DNA from: Paracoccus denitrificans
Lineage (GTDB): Bacteria > Pseudomonadota > Alphaproteobacteria > Rhodobacterales > Rhodobacteraceae
Reading direction: 5' to 3'
Length of the DNA: 61,097 nucleotides
Assembly (NCBI GenBank): GCA_003240735.1
Contig: QFNE01000017.1
Location: forward strand, 1-61,097
The position numbers were made by a program, and so were the translations under genes. The first letter of the stretch is position 1; every line of letters starts with the position of its first letter. The notes under the pieces are model-generated. The model saw only the letters and a list, made by a program, of their open reading frames with translations. It did no database searches and was not told where the DNA came from. This document shows positions 1-8,913 of this stretch, piece by piece.

Positions 1-621
1 CTGCCGGCAATCTGCGACCTTGCCCGCAAACATGATGCCACGGTCGTGGTTGATGACAGCCACGCCGTTGGACTGACGGGACCGGGCGGACGCGGCACGC
101 CGGCACTTCACGGAGTTGCCGACCAGGTCGGCATTCTGACCGGCACGCTTGGCAAGGCGCTTGGCGGGGCCTCTGGCGGTTATGTTGCGGGCCCGGCACC
201 TGTGATCGAGATGCTGCGCCAGCGCTCGCGTCCCTATCTGTTTTCCAACACGCTGGCCCCGGTGATCGCGGCGGCGTCGTTGACCGCGCTTGACCTGATA
301 AAGGCGGGCGACGATCTGCGTGCGCATCTGGACGCCAATGCCACCCGCTTCCGGGCCGAGATGGGCGCGGCTGGCTTCACCCTGGCCGGTGCGGGCCATC
401 CGATCATCCCGGTCATGCTGGGCGACGCGCATCTGGCCGCCGATTTCGCCGCCCGGATGATGGAAAAAGGCGTCTATGTTACCGCCTTCTCGTTTCCGGT
501 CGTGCCGCGCGGTCAGGCCCGCATTCGCACCCAGATGTCGGCCGCCCACAGCGATGACGACCTTTCCGCAGCGATTGCCGCCTTCATCGAAACCGGTCGT
601 GAATTGAAGGTGATCGCATGA
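1..621 (+). CDS. kbl: 2-amino-3-ketobutyrate CoA ligase (glycine C-acetyltransferase), 5' end missing
   Basis: This is the second enzyme of threonine degradation. It cleaves 2-amino-3-ketobutyrate with CoA to glycine and acetyl-CoA and uses PLP in the cytoplasm. The reading frame is open from base 1, so only the C-terminal half (206 residues) is present. Visible family motifs are DDSHAVG and GRG at the start, the PLP-lysine segment GTLGKALGG (Lys codon at 154-156), RQRSRPYLFSN, IIPVMLGD and the C-terminal GQARIRTQMSAAH. These match E. coli Kbl closely from memory. The stop codon overlaps the ATG of tdh by 4 bases, so the two pathway enzymes are translationally coupled. Confidence 0.95.
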   Translation: MPAICDLARKHDATVVVDDSHAVGLTGPGGRGTPALHGVADQVGILTGTLGKALGGASGGYVAGPAPVIEMLRQRSRPYLFSNTLAPVIAAASLTALDLIKAGDDLRAHLDANATRFRAEMGAAGFTLAGAGHPIIPVMLGDAHLAADFAARMMEKGVYVTAFSFPVVPRGQARIRTQMSAAHSDDDLSAAIAAFIETGRELKVIA

Positions 622-1658
622 GCAATATGATGAAGGCCCTGGTCAAGGCCCGGCCCGAACCCGGCCTGTGGATGGAAAACGTCCCCGTACCTGAACCCGG
701 CCCGAACGAGGTTCTGATCAAGGTCGGTAAAAGTGCCATCTGCGGCACCGATGTCCATATCTGGAACTGGGACGCCTGGGCGGCGAAAACCGTGCCGGTG
801 CCATTGGTAACGGGCCACGAATTTTCCGGCGTGATTGCCGATGTCGGAAGTGCCGTGACCCGGTTCGAACCCGGTCAGCGCGTCTCGGGCGAGGGGCATA
901 TCACCTGTGGCGCATGCCGTAACTGCCGTGCAGGACGGGGGCATCTGTGCCGCAATACCCTGGGTGTCGGCGTCCACCGGGCCGGGTCTTTCGCGGAATA
1001 TCTGTGCCTGCCCGAAAGCAATGTCGTGCCGATCCCCGACGATGTCCCCGACGAGATAGCGGCCATCTTCGACCCTTTCGGCAACGCCGTCCACACCGCG
1101 CTGTCCTTCGATTGCGTGGGCGAGGATGTTCTGGTCACCGGCGCCGGTCCCATCGGCATCATGGGCGCACTGGTCGCGCAACGTGCCGGTGCGCGGAAGG
1201 TGGTCATTACAGATATCAACCCGATCCGGCTGAACCTGGCCCGCAAGATGGGGCTGGAAAACGCCATCGACACCAGCAAAGACGACCTGGCCGAGGTGAT
1301 GGCCCGGATCGGCATGACCGAGGGTTTCGATATCGGGCTGGAAATGTCTGGCGCCGCGCCCGCGTTCCGCCAGATGATCGAGTTGATGAACAATGGTGGG
1401 AAGATCGCCATTCTGGGCATCGCACCGACCGGATTCGAGATCGACTGGAACAATGTCATCTTCAAGATGCTGCACCTGAAGGGCATCTATGGCCGAGAGA
1501 TGTATGAAACCTGGTACAAGATGATCGCGTTCGTCCAATCCGGGCTGGACCTTACGCCGCTGATCACACACCGCCTTGGGATCGACGATTTCGAGACCGG
1601 CTTTGCCGCCATGCGCTCGGGCGAGGCCGGGAAAGTCGTGCTCGACTGGGGGCGATAG
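618..1658 (+). CDS. tdh: L-threonine 3-dehydrogenase
   Basis: Zinc-dependent medium-chain dehydrogenase that oxidises L-threonine to 2-amino-3-ketobutyrate with NAD+, the step before Kbl. The product has 346 residues against about 341 in E. coli. Catalytic zinc ligands lie in ICGTD (Cys42) and GHEFSG (His67, Glu68). The structural zinc lobe has Cys97, 100, 103 and 111, and the Rossmann motif GAGPIG is at 175-180. Two further Met codons at residues 4 and 5 could be the true start; the first ATG is chosen because it overlaps the kbl stop (ATGA). A hairpin follows the stop and separates this unit from the convergent ABC operon. Confidence 0.95.
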   Translation: MSNMMKALVKARPEPGLWMENVPVPEPGPNEVLIKVGKSAICGTDVHIWNWDAWAAKTVPVPLVTGHEFSGVIADVGSAVTRFEPGQRVSGEGHITCGACRNCRAGRGHLCRNTLGVGVHRAGSFAEYLCLPESNVVPIPDDVPDEIAAIFDPFGNAVHTALSFDCVGEDVLVTGAGPIGIMGALVAQRAGARKVVITDINPIRLNLARKMGLENAIDTSKDDLAEVMARIGMTEGFDIGLEMSGAAPAFRQMIELMNNGGKIAILGIAPTGFEIDWNNVIFKMLHLKGIYGREMYETWYKMIAFVQSGLDLTPLITHRLGIDDFETGFAAMRSGEAGKVVLDWGR

Positions 1659-1693
1659 CGATTTAGGCCGGGCTTCGCCCCCGGCTTTATCGC
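1658..1693. terminator. Convergent hairpin between tdh and the ABC operon
   Basis: A GC-rich stem (GCCGGG with CCCGGC) is extended by outer GCGAT/ATCGC arms after a short internal bulge. It fills the whole gap between two convergent stops. There is only a weak T stretch on either side (CTTTAT on the plus strand), so it is probably a bidirectional terminator of modest strength. Confidence 0.5.
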
Positions 1694-2764
1694 TTAGCTT
1701 GGCAGCACCAGCAGATTCTCGGTCGAAAAATACAGCCGCGTCGTACTGCCCGGATTGGGCAGTTCTATATCGGAGCTGTTGAACATGTCGATGGATACCG
1801 GTTGACCGGCGACCATGACCCGGACCCTGACGACCGAGCCAAGGAAATCGTAGTTCAACACCTCGCCCATGATCGCGGTGTCACCGTCGCGACGCGGCAC
1901 GAGCGACAGGGCCTCTGGCCGCAGGGCGACTGTGACCGGACCTGTCAGGTCGCCAGCGCCTTCATCCAGCACATGCGGCTGGCCGCGTCCGGCGACGCGC
2001 TGACCGGCGAATTCAATCGACCCGTCGCTGTGCAGCACTGCATCGAACGTGTTCAACTGACCGACGAAATTGGCCACGAAACGCGTGGCGGGTTTGTTGT
2101 AAATCTCGGGCGGCGTACCGATCTGATCGGCGCCGCCCTGATACATGACCACCACCCGGTCGGAAATTGAAAGTGCCTCTTCCTGATCGTGGGTGACGAA
2201 GATCGCGGTAATCCCCAACTCTCGCTGGATGGCGCGGATATCGTCACGCAGGGACACGCGGACCTTCGCATCCAGCGCCGACAGGGGTTCGTCCAGAAGC
2301 AGCAGTTGCGGGCGCGGCGCAAGTGCGCGCGCCAGTGCGACGCGCTGCTGCTGGCCACCCGACAACTGATAGGGATAGCGCTCTCCCAGATGGTCCAGCT
2401 TGATAAGCGCCAGCATCTCGGACACGCGGGCATCCCGTTCGGCCTTGGGCATGCCGGCAACCTTCAACCCGAATGCCACATTGTCGCGCACCTTCAGATT
2501 GGGAAACAGCGCATAGGCCTGAAACATCATGCCGATATTGCGCTGGTTCGGGCGCAGCCGGGTCACATCCTTGCCAGCGATGGTGATCTGCCCCTCGGTC
2601 GGGGCTTCAAAGCCTGCGACCATGCGCAGCACGGTGGTCTTGCCACAGCCCGACGGCCCAAGCAGAGATATGAACTCTCCCTTCTCGACATGCAGGTCAA
2701 AGTCATGAACGACCTTGGTCGCACCAAAGGATTTCTGCAGATGGTTCAGGTCAAGGAAGCTCAT
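1694..2764 (-). CDS. ABC transporter ATP-binding protein (PotA/FbpC type)
   Basis: Cytoplasmic ATPase of the adjacent importer, 356 residues. It shows Walker A GPSGCGKTT near residue 36, a Q-loop in MMFQAYALF, the signature LSGGQQQRVALARA, Walker B LLLLDEPLSALD, the switch VTHDQEEA and a C-terminal TOBE-like region. The start overlaps the upstream permease by 4 bases. It is the last gene of a minus-strand operon in the order binding protein, permease, permease, ATPase. The architecture is shared by polyamine, ferric iron and aminoethylphosphonate importers, so the substrate cannot be named from sequence alone. Confidence 0.9.
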   Translation of the reverse strand: MSFLDLNHLQKSFGATKVVHDFDLHVEKGEFISLLGPSGCGKTTVLRMVAGFEAPTEGQITIAGKDVTRLRPNQRNIGMMFQAYALFPNLKVRDNVAFGLKVAGMPKAERDARVSEMLALIKLDHLGERYPYQLSGGQQQRVALARALAPRPQLLLLDEPLSALDAKVRVSLRDDIRAIQRELGITAIFVTHDQEEALSISDRVVVMYQGGADQIGTPPEIYNKPATRFVANFVGQLNTFDAVLHSDGSIEFAGQRVAGRGQPHVLDEGAGDLTGPVTVALRPEALSLVPRRDGDTAIMGEVLNYDFLGSVVRVRVMVAGQPVSIDMFNSSDIELPNPGSTTRLYFSTENLLVLPS

Positions 2765-3543
2765 TTCGTGATCTTTCTGACGCCCATCAGGCGCGACATA
2801 AGCTGCAGCAGTCCCATGCAGCCCCAGGTGGCGGCAAAGGCGATGACCGCCAGCGCCGCCGGCTCATATGCGCGGTTTGCACCCAGAAGCTGCATGTAAG
2901 GGCCGAAGGCCGGCCGGTTCAGCAACGAGGCCATCGTGAACTCGCCAATGACGATGGCAAAGGTCAGGAAGGCGCCCGACATGACCGCACCCAGCACATT
3001 GGGCAGGATCAACCGGCCGATGATGCGGATCCAGCCCGCACCAAGTGCCTGGGCGGCCTCGGTCAGGGATCGAACGTCCAGCGTCGACAGGCCGGTATCG
3101 ACCGCGCGATACATGTATGGCAGCGCCAGCATTGCGTAACCGCACAGCAGCAGCAGGTTGGTCCCCGTCGCGGACCCCGTCAGCGGCAGGAAGGACGAGG
3201 TGTTGTAAAGACGTATATAGCCGAACACCACGACGATGGCCGGGATCACCAGCGGCAGCAGGGTGATGAACTCGATCACCGGGCGCATACGCGGCAGGCG
3301 CAGCCGCACCCAATAGGCCGTGGGCACAACGATCAGCACGCCAAGCACGATGGTCAGCAGAGCCATGATGATGGAATAGCCGAAAGTCGCGCGAAAGGCA
3401 GGATCGGCCAGAACGGAGGCATAGGCATCCAGCGAATATTCACCGCGCCGCATCCGCAACGAGAACTCGATGGTCCCGATCAGTGGCAGCAGGAAATACA
3501 GCGCACCCGCCATGATGGCGGCCCAGGACCAAAGGCGCTTCAT
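2761..3543 (-). CDS. ABC transporter permease, second subunit (PotC/PhnV-like)
   Basis: Inner-membrane permease of 260 residues with about six hydrophobic segments. The cytoplasmic coupling region is EAAQALGAGWIRIIGRLILP. The open frame runs further upstream, but the ATG at 3543 overlaps the previous stop by 4 bases and begins a normal N-terminal membrane segment (MKRLWSW), so it is the chosen start. The partner permease is immediately upstream and the ATPase immediately downstream. Substrate unknown. Confidence 0.88.
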   Translation of the reverse strand: MKRLWSWAAIMAGALYFLLPLIGTIEFSLRMRRGEYSLDAYASVLADPAFRATFGYSIIMALLTIVLGVLIVVPTAYWVRLRLPRMRPVIEFITLLPLVIPAIVVVFGYIRLYNTSSFLPLTGSATGTNLLLLCGYAMLALPYMYRAVDTGLSTLDVRSLTEAAQALGAGWIRIIGRLILPNVLGAVMSGAFLTFAIVIGEFTMASLLNRPAFGPYMQLLGANRAYEPAALAVIAFAATWGCMGLLQLMSRLMGVRKITK

Positions 3544-4388
3544 CGCATCCACCGCTCGGCGCGGGTGCGCATGATGATATAGGCAAGGTTGGCCAGCCCG
3601 GTCACGACGATCATGCCAAACGCCATGGCATAGCCCAGATGCGGATCTTGCAGAACGTCGCCCCGGATCTGCGCAAACAGCATGATCGGCACAATGGACA
3701 GCGAGGATCCGGTCAGCGCATAGGCCGTCGCAACCGCGCCGAAGCTGTTGGCAAACAGCAGCGCGAAGGTGCCCAGAAGCGACGGGAACAGGATCGGCAG
3801 CGCCACCATGCGCCAATACTGGCCGGTCGATGCGCCCAGAACCTCGGCCGCTTCGCGCCATTCGCGTTTCAACCCGTCAAGCGCCGGGGTGATGATCAGG
3901 ATCATCAGCGGGATCTGGAAGAACAGATAGGTCAGCGTCAGCCCCCAGAAGGACAGCAAGTTGAAGCCCATGCTGTAGATATTGATGCCGAACCAGTCGC
4001 GCAGCAGCATCGTCACCAGCCCGACCCGGCCCAGCGTGGCAATGAAGGCGAAAGCCAGCGGCACGCCCGCGAAGTTTGACGCAACGCCCGAGAACGTCAT
4101 CAGCGGTCCCCGGACCCAGCCGGGAATACCGCCCATGACCACCGCCGCCGCCATGGCAAAGCCGATCAGGCAACCCAGGATCGCCGAGGCCAGCGAAACC
4201 TTTATCGAGATCATGAAGCTGTCGACGATGCGGGGCGAGGACAGCCCCGCGATGTTCTGAAGCGTGAATTGCCCTTCGGGGTTCTGGAACGCGCCGATCA
4301 CGATATTCATCGTCGGCAATACCAGAAACAGCAGCGCAAAGGCGAAGAAGGGCACGACGCCCAGCCAGTTCCAGCCGATCTGCTTCAT
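3540..4388 (-). CDS. ABC transporter permease, first subunit (PotB/PhnU-like)
   Basis: Inner-membrane permease of 282 residues. The start at 4388 (MKQIGWNW) is preceded by GAGGG; a longer in-frame version from 4424 would add 12 residues without a membrane segment. Hydrophobic segments begin at about residue 8. The EAA-type loop reads EAAEVLGASTGQYWRMVALP. The 3' end overlaps the next permease by 4 bases. With its partner it forms the membrane channel of the importer whose binding protein lies 58 bases upstream. Confidence 0.88.
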   Translation of the reverse strand: MKQIGWNWLGVVPFFAFALLFLVLPTMNIVIGAFQNPEGQFTLQNIAGLSSPRIVDSFMISIKVSLASAILGCLIGFAMAAAVVMGGIPGWVRGPLMTFSGVASNFAGVPLAFAFIATLGRVGLVTMLLRDWFGINIYSMGFNLLSFWGLTLTYLFFQIPLMILIITPALDGLKREWREAAEVLGASTGQYWRMVALPILFPSLLGTFALLFANSFGAVATAYALTGSSLSIVPIMLFAQIRGDVLQDPHLGYAMAFGMIVVTGLANLAYIIMRTRAERWMR

Positions 4389-4410
4389 TCGCCCTCTCGT
4401 CGTTCTGGCC

Positions 4411-4436
4411 GGCCCCGCCCGCAAAAGGACGGGGCC
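4411..4436 (-). promoter_or_regulatory. Intercistronic stem-loop after the binding-protein gene
   Basis: On the minus strand GGCCCCGTCC pairs with GGGCGGGGCC around a TTTTGC loop, a 10-bp stem with one G-T pair. No T tract follows. It lies between the binding-protein stop and the first permease. Such hairpins commonly protect the upstream mRNA so that more binding protein than permease is made; that role is inferred here. Confidence 0.55.
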
Positions 4437-4446
4437 GCGCCCGATC

Positions 4447-5553
4447 TTATTCCGCGACGGCGGCGCCGACGACGCTGTCCCAGCCCTCGGTCACGACCTT
4501 CTTGTTGGCCTCCTGCTGCTCAAGCGAAGGGAAGATCGCCTTTTCATAGGCGTCTGCCGGGGGCAGCGCGTCCAGCATTTCCTGCGGGACTTTGCCATTT
4601 TCGACCAGGTCGTTAAAGCGGATCGGGTGGCAATAGCCCTTCAGCCAGCCCAACTGCCCCTCGTCCGAATACAGGTACTCCATCCACAGCTTCGCGGCAT
4701 TCGGATGCGGCGCATAGGCCGAGATCGCCTGCACATAAACACCCGCGACGACGCCATCGGACGGAATAATGACCTCGACCGGCGGGTTGCCGTTAAGCCC
4801 GTCGCGCCAGGACAGCAGGTTATAGTCCCAGGCGGTGACAATCGGCGTCGCGCCCTGCGCGATGGTTGCCGATTTGCCAATGACCGGAACGAAATTGCCG
4901 GCGGTATTCACCTCGGCCATCAGTTCCATCCCCTTCTGGCCCGAGGCCTCGCCGGCCTCTCCGCCATTGGCCAGACCGGCAGCCATGACCGAGATGATCG
5001 CCTGGGCCGAGGCACGTGGATCGCCAGCCAGCGCGAAGGCATTGGCATATTCGGGCTTGGTCAGGTCCTTCCAGCTTGTCGGCGCGGTCTCGACAAGATC
5101 GGAGTTCACGCCAAAGGCCATGACGCCGTAATAGTCGCCATACCAGTAGCCATCGGCGTCCTTGGCGTCATCCGGGATCGAATCCCAGGTTTCGACTTTA
5201 TAGGGCTGGATCAGCCCCTCGGCCTGGGCCTGCGGGCCGAAGGACAGGCCCACATCGATCACGTCGGGCGCCTGCGGGCCCTTGTTGTCCTTGTTGGCCC
5301 GGATCGCCTCCAACTCATCGGCCGAACCGGCATCGGGGTTCAGCTCATTGACTTGAATTTCGGGGTATTTCGCCTTGAAGCCGGCGATCACATCGCCGTA
5401 CCCGCACCAGTCATGCGGCAGCGCGATGGTGGTCAGCATTCCTTCGGCCTTTGCGGCGTCGATAAGCTCCTGGCTGGGCTCGGCCAAAGCGGCGCCAGTC
5501 GACAGCGCGGACGCCGCGCAGCCAAGGGTCAGAAAACGAAGGATCGAGGGCAT
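4447..5553 (-). CDS. Periplasmic substrate-binding protein of the ABC importer
   Basis: Secreted solute-binding protein of 368 residues from the polyamine/iron/phosphonate binding family. A signal peptide ends near GAALA-EP at about residue 24. The mature part has the family pattern of a DVIDVG segment, a WYGDYYGVMAFGVN hinge region and a C-terminal lobe with YSDEGQ. The ATG at 5553 is preferred because GGAG lies 7 bases before it; a GTG four codons upstream (5565) is the alternative. It heads the four-gene operon. The frequent database label spermidine/putrescine is not proven by anything visible here. Confidence 0.88.
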   Translation of the reverse strand: MPSILRFLTLGCAASALSTGAALAEPSQELIDAAKAEGMLTTIALPHDWCGYGDVIAGFKAKYPEIQVNELNPDAGSADELEAIRANKDNKGPQAPDVIDVGLSFGPQAQAEGLIQPYKVETWDSIPDDAKDADGYWYGDYYGVMAFGVNSDLVETAPTSWKDLTKPEYANAFALAGDPRASAQAIISVMAAGLANGGEAGEASGQKGMELMAEVNTAGNFVPVIGKSATIAQGATPIVTAWDYNLLSWRDGLNGNPPVEVIIPSDGVVAGVYVQAISAYAPHPNAAKLWMEYLYSDEGQLGWLKGYCHPIRFNDLVENGKVPQEMLDALPPADAYEKAIFPSLEQQEANKKVVTEGWDSVVGAAVAE

Positions 5554-6084
5554 CGTGAACTCCACGCTTTGGCCTGAATGGCCGGTTTCATCGCGGCAGG
5601 GTTAGGGCCGGATCATGACGATTCCAAAAACGTTACATGACAAAAATGTGGCAATCCAGTCTGTTAAAGAAATGATCTGTCGAGGCTTTCCTTTGCCAAG
5701 CTCAGCGCGGCGCGCAGGCATGTGCCGCCCGAGAAAACGCGGGCAGGTGAAAGCTGTAAATGCAAAGAGAATGGTGGGTGATAACGGATTTGAACCGCTG
5801 ACATCTTCGATGTGAACGAAGCGCTCTACCGCTGAGCTAATCACCCGTGCGGCGCTAGATAACGATAGCCGCCCAACCTCGCAAGAGGGAACGTCAGCTT
5901 TTTTCCCGGCCTGAAGGCCCTGAAGGGCGCGCCTCAAACGCGGCTGCACAGGACATTATTGGGCACCGGTCTTCCATCAAAAACGCCGCAGTCGCAACTT
6001 CGTCAAGTCGCATCCGGCTGATCGGTGGTCGCAAGCAAGGTCCAGACTTGCCTTCGGCCGATCCACTGACAGGCAGATGACGCA
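5554..6084. other. Non-coding stretch around tRNA-Val(CAC)
   Basis: Between the ABC operon start and the lon terminator only the tRNA at 5772-5846 is recognisable. The part upstream of the ABC operon (5554-5771) must hold its promoter, but no convincing -35/-10 pair was found. The part at 5847-6084 shows no gene-like composition; short open frames there lack ribosome-binding sites and family features. Confidence 0.6.
5772..5846 (-). tRNA. tRNA-Val (anticodon CAC)
   Basis: Full cloverleaf on the minus strand. The acceptor GGGTGAT pairs with ATCACCC, the D-stem is GCTC/GAGC, and the anticodon stem CTTCG/CGAAG encloses TTCACAT, giving anticodon CAC for valine GUG codons. The T-arm carries TTCAAAT. 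The 3' CCA is encoded (5774-5772). Confidence 0.95.
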
Positions 6085-6119
6085 TAAGAAAATGGGCGCG
6101 AGGTTTCCCCGCGCCCATT
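6085..6119 (-). terminator. Rho-independent terminator of lon
   Basis: A perfect 10-bp stem (AATGGGCGCG with CGCGCCCATT) on the minus strand starts about 20 bases after the lon stop and is followed by TTCTT, so the T run is short but correctly placed. Confidence 0.75.
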
Positions 6120-6140
6120 CGTCATGTCATATCGGGCGGA

Positions 6141-8555
6141 TCAATGCGCCGTCTGCGCCGCGCCGCCGTTGTCGCCGCGCGCGGCGGCCTGCCGGGCGGC
6201 CTCGGCGGCTTCTTCGGCCGCCTCGTCCCACTCGACCGGCTCGGGCATCCGAACCAGGGCGTGCTGCAGCACCTCGCGCACGTTCGAGACCGGGATGATG
6301 GTCATCCCCTCTTTCACGTTGGCCGGAATCTCTGCCAGATCCTTGGCATTGTCTTCCGGGATCAGCACCGTCTTGATGCCGCCCCGAAGCGCCGCCAACA
6401 GCTTCTCCTTCAGACCACCGATCGCCAGCGCGTGACCGCGCAGCGTGACCTCGCCGGTCATGGCAACATCCTTGCGGACCGGGATGCCGGTCATCACCGA
6501 CACCACCGAAGTCACCATGGCCAGACCAGCCGACGGCCCGTCCTTGGGCGTCGCGCCTTCGGGAACGTGGACGTGGATATCACGCCTATCGAACTCCGGC
6601 GGCTTGATGCCAAGCTCGGGCGCGACAGAGCGGACGAAAGATGACGCTGCGTCGATGGATTCCTTCATCACATCGCCCAGTTTCCCCGTCGTCTTCATGC
6701 GGCCCTTGCCGGGCAGCTTCAGCGCCTCGATCTGCAACAGATCGCCGCCGACCTGCGTCCAGGCAAGACCCGTCACGACACCGACCTGATCTTCCTTCTC
6801 GGCCAGGCCATAGCGGTGACGGCGCACGCCCAGATACTCCTCGACCTTCTCGGGATCGACCTCTACAGATTTGGTCTTGCCCTTCAGGATCTCGGTCACG
6901 GCCTTGCGCGCCAGCTTGGCGATCTCACGCTCAAGCGAACGGACACCGGCTTCGCGGGTGTAATACCGGATGACGTGGTTCAGGGCATCATCGCTGAGGC
7001 TGAACTCGCCCTTGCGCAAGCCGTTCGCCTTGATCTGCTTGTCCAGCAGGTGACGGCGCGCGATCTCGCGTTTTTCATCCTCGGTATAGCCGGCCAGCGG
7101 AATGATCTCCATCCGATCCAGCAGCGGTCCGGGCATGTTATAGCTGTTGGCGGTGGTCACGAACATCACGTTCGACAGATCGTATTCCACCTCAAGATAG
7201 TGGTCCACGAAGGTCGAGTTCTGTTCGGGATCCAGAACCTCAAGCATCGCACTTGCCGGGTCACCACGGAAGTCCTGCCCCATCTTGTCGATTTCATCGA
7301 GCAGGATCAGCGGGTTGGTGGTCTTGGCCTTTTTCAGCGCCTGGATGATCTTGCCGGGCATCGATCCGATATAGGTCCGACGGTGACCGCGGATTTCGGA
7401 TTCGTCACGCACGCCACCAAGGCTGATGCGGATGAATTCGCGACCCGTGGCCTTGGCGACCGACCGCCCCAGAGAGGTCTTGCCCACGCCTGGAGGACCA
7501 ACGAGGCACAGGATCGGCCCCTTCAGCTTGGCCGAACGGTTCTGCACCGCCAGATATTCGACGATACGTTCCTTGACCTTTTCCAAACCGAAGTGATCGG
7601 CATCAAGCACGCTTTCCGCGCGCCCCAGATCCTTGCGGGTGCGCGACTTCACGCCCCACGGCAGCGCCAGCAGCCAGTCGAGATAGTTGCGGCTGACCGT
7701 CGCCTCGGCCGACATCGGTGACATCGACTTCAGCTTCTTCAGCTCTGCCTCAGCCTTTTCGCGGGCTTCCTTGCTGAACTTGGTGGCCGCGACTTTCTTC
7801 TCCAGCTCGGCCAGTTCATCCTGACCTTCATCGCCGTCGCCCAGCTCTCGCTGGATCGCCTTCATCTGTTCGTTCAGATAATACTCGCGCTGCGTCTTCT
7901 CCATCTGGGTCTTGACGCGGGACTTGATCTTCTTCTCGACCTGCAGCACGGACATTTCGCCCTGCATCAGGCCGTAGACCTTCTCCAGCCGCTCGGCCAC
8001 GTCGAGCGTCTCAAGCAGTTCCTGCTTGCGCGCGAGTTCGATCCCAAGGTGACCGGCAACCAGGTCGGCCAGCGTTTCAGGCTCGCGTGCTTCGCCGACC
8101 GCAGACACAGCCTCTTCGGGGATGTTCTTGCGGATCTTGATGTATTTCTCGAACTCTTCGCTGACGGCGCGGGTCAGGGCGGTGACGCTGTCGCCATCGC
8201 CCGAGACTTCGACCAGAGGTTCTGCCTCGGCCACGAAGTACGCGCCGTTCTCGACGAAATTGGTGATGCGGACGCGCGACTGCCCCTCGACCAGCACCTT
8301 GACGGTGCCATCGGGCAGTTTCAGCAGTTGCAGGACGTTGGCCAGAACGCCGGTGGTGTGGATGCCATCAGCGTCTGGTTCATCGACCGCCGCGTCTTTC
8401 TGTGCGGCCAGCAGGATCGGCGTATCGCCGTCCATGACCGCTTCCAGCGCGCGGACGGACTTTTCCCGGCCCACGAATAGCGGGACGACCATGTGCGGAA
8501 ACACCACGATGTCACGCAGCGGAAGGACGGGATAGGTGACAGGATTCTGTGTCAT
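6141..8555 (-). CDS. lon: ATP-dependent protease Lon
   Basis: Cytoplasmic AAA+ serine protease that degrades misfolded and regulatory proteins. It has 804 residues (E. coli 784). The N-terminal LON substrate domain (YPVLPLRDIVVFP) is followed by a coiled central helix, Walker A GPPGVGKT at 353-360, Walker B ILLDEID around 417-423 and a C-terminal protease domain. The catalytic Ser675 is in KDGPSAG and Lys718 in GGLKEK, the same 43-residue spacing as in E. coli. The start at 8555 has AAGGA six bases upstream and begins at the conserved N-terminus; an open extension to 8621 is not homologous. The C-terminus is Ala/Glu-rich. A sigma-32-like promoter lies 67-95 bases upstream. Confidence 0.97.
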   Translation of the reverse strand: MTQNPVTYPVLPLRDIVVFPHMVVPLFVGREKSVRALEAVMDGDTPILLAAQKDAAVDEPDADGIHTTGVLANVLQLLKLPDGTVKVLVEGQSRVRITNFVENGAYFVAEAEPLVEVSGDGDSVTALTRAVSEEFEKYIKIRKNIPEEAVSAVGEAREPETLADLVAGHLGIELARKQELLETLDVAERLEKVYGLMQGEMSVLQVEKKIKSRVKTQMEKTQREYYLNEQMKAIQRELGDGDEGQDELAELEKKVAATKFSKEAREKAEAELKKLKSMSPMSAEATVSRNYLDWLLALPWGVKSRTRKDLGRAESVLDADHFGLEKVKERIVEYLAVQNRSAKLKGPILCLVGPPGVGKTSLGRSVAKATGREFIRISLGGVRDESEIRGHRRTYIGSMPGKIIQALKKAKTTNPLILLDEIDKMGQDFRGDPASAMLEVLDPEQNSTFVDHYLEVEYDLSNVMFVTTANSYNMPGPLLDRMEIIPLAGYTEDEKREIARRHLLDKQIKANGLRKGEFSLSDDALNHVIRYYTREAGVRSLEREIAKLARKAVTEILKGKTKSVEVDPEKVEEYLGVRRHRYGLAEKEDQVGVVTGLAWTQVGGDLLQIEALKLPGKGRMKTTGKLGDVMKESIDAASSFVRSVAPELGIKPPEFDRRDIHVHVPEGATPKDGPSAGLAMVTSVVSVMTGIPVRKDVAMTGEVTLRGHALAIGGLKEKLLAALRGGIKTVLIPEDNAKDLAEIPANVKEGMTIIPVSNVREVLQHALVRMPEPVEWDEAAEEAAEAARQAAARGDNGGAAQTAH

Positions 8556-8621
8556 CTGGTTCCTTTCATGCCCGGATGCGGCGACCCCAAAGCGGCAGCG
8601 CGCCGAACCGGCTTGCACCAC

Positions 8622-8650
8622 AATTTAGGGGTGCCGCCGCGATGCTTCAA
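8622..8650 (-). promoter_or_regulatory. Candidate RpoH (sigma-32) promoter of lon
   Basis: On the minus strand TTGAA (8650-8646) is separated by 14 bases from CCCCTAAATT (8631-8622). This fits the heat-shock consensus (CTTGAA, 13-17 bases, CCCCATNT) with a good C-run in the -10 element. It would give a leader of about 60 bases before the lon ATG. Lon is a classical RpoH target, which supports the assignment. Confidence 0.55.
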
Positions 8651-8708
8651 TGGGGCAGATGTTCGGGGGATGTTCTGGAAAGCCGTGAGGAGGGATAACG
8701 GCGGCGGA

Positions 8709-8785
8709 TGGTGGGCGGTGAGGGATTCGAACCCCCGACCGACTCGGTGTAAACGAGATGCTCTACCGGGCTGAGCTAACCGCCC
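8709..8785 (-). tRNA. tRNA-Val (anticodon UAC)
   Basis: Minus-strand cloverleaf with acceptor GGGCGGT/ACCGCCC, D-stem GCTC/GAGC, anticodon loop TTTACAC (anticodon TAC, valine GUA codons) and T-loop TTCGAAT. CCA is encoded at 8711-8709. The outermost anticodon-stem pair reads as a T-T mismatch, while the other four pairs are canonical. It lies upstream of lon on the same strand. Confidence 0.93.
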
Positions 8786-8874
8786 CCAAGGGCGCCTTAT
8801 GGCGTGGGGCGCGGGACAGCGCAATGGGGCAGGTGTCCGCCATCGGCAAAGCGCCGGGTTGCGCAATCTGGCAG

Positions 8875-8904
8875 TTGACCGCAGGGTACGGGGTGCGGCA
8901 TAAC
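8875..8904 (+). promoter_or_regulatory. Candidate promoter of the leucine catabolic operon
   Basis: TTGACC at 8875-8880 and CATAAC at 8899-8904 are 18 bases apart, a fair housekeeping-type pair. The start site would fall near 8911, immediately before the palindrome at 8914-8927 and about 38 bases before the ivd start codon. Confidence 0.4.
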
Positions 8905-8913
8905 GCGATTAAA

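Noticed and set aside
5894..6118. Open frame of 74 codons upstream of the lon terminator
   Set aside because: No ribosome-binding site, and part of it forms the lon terminator stem.
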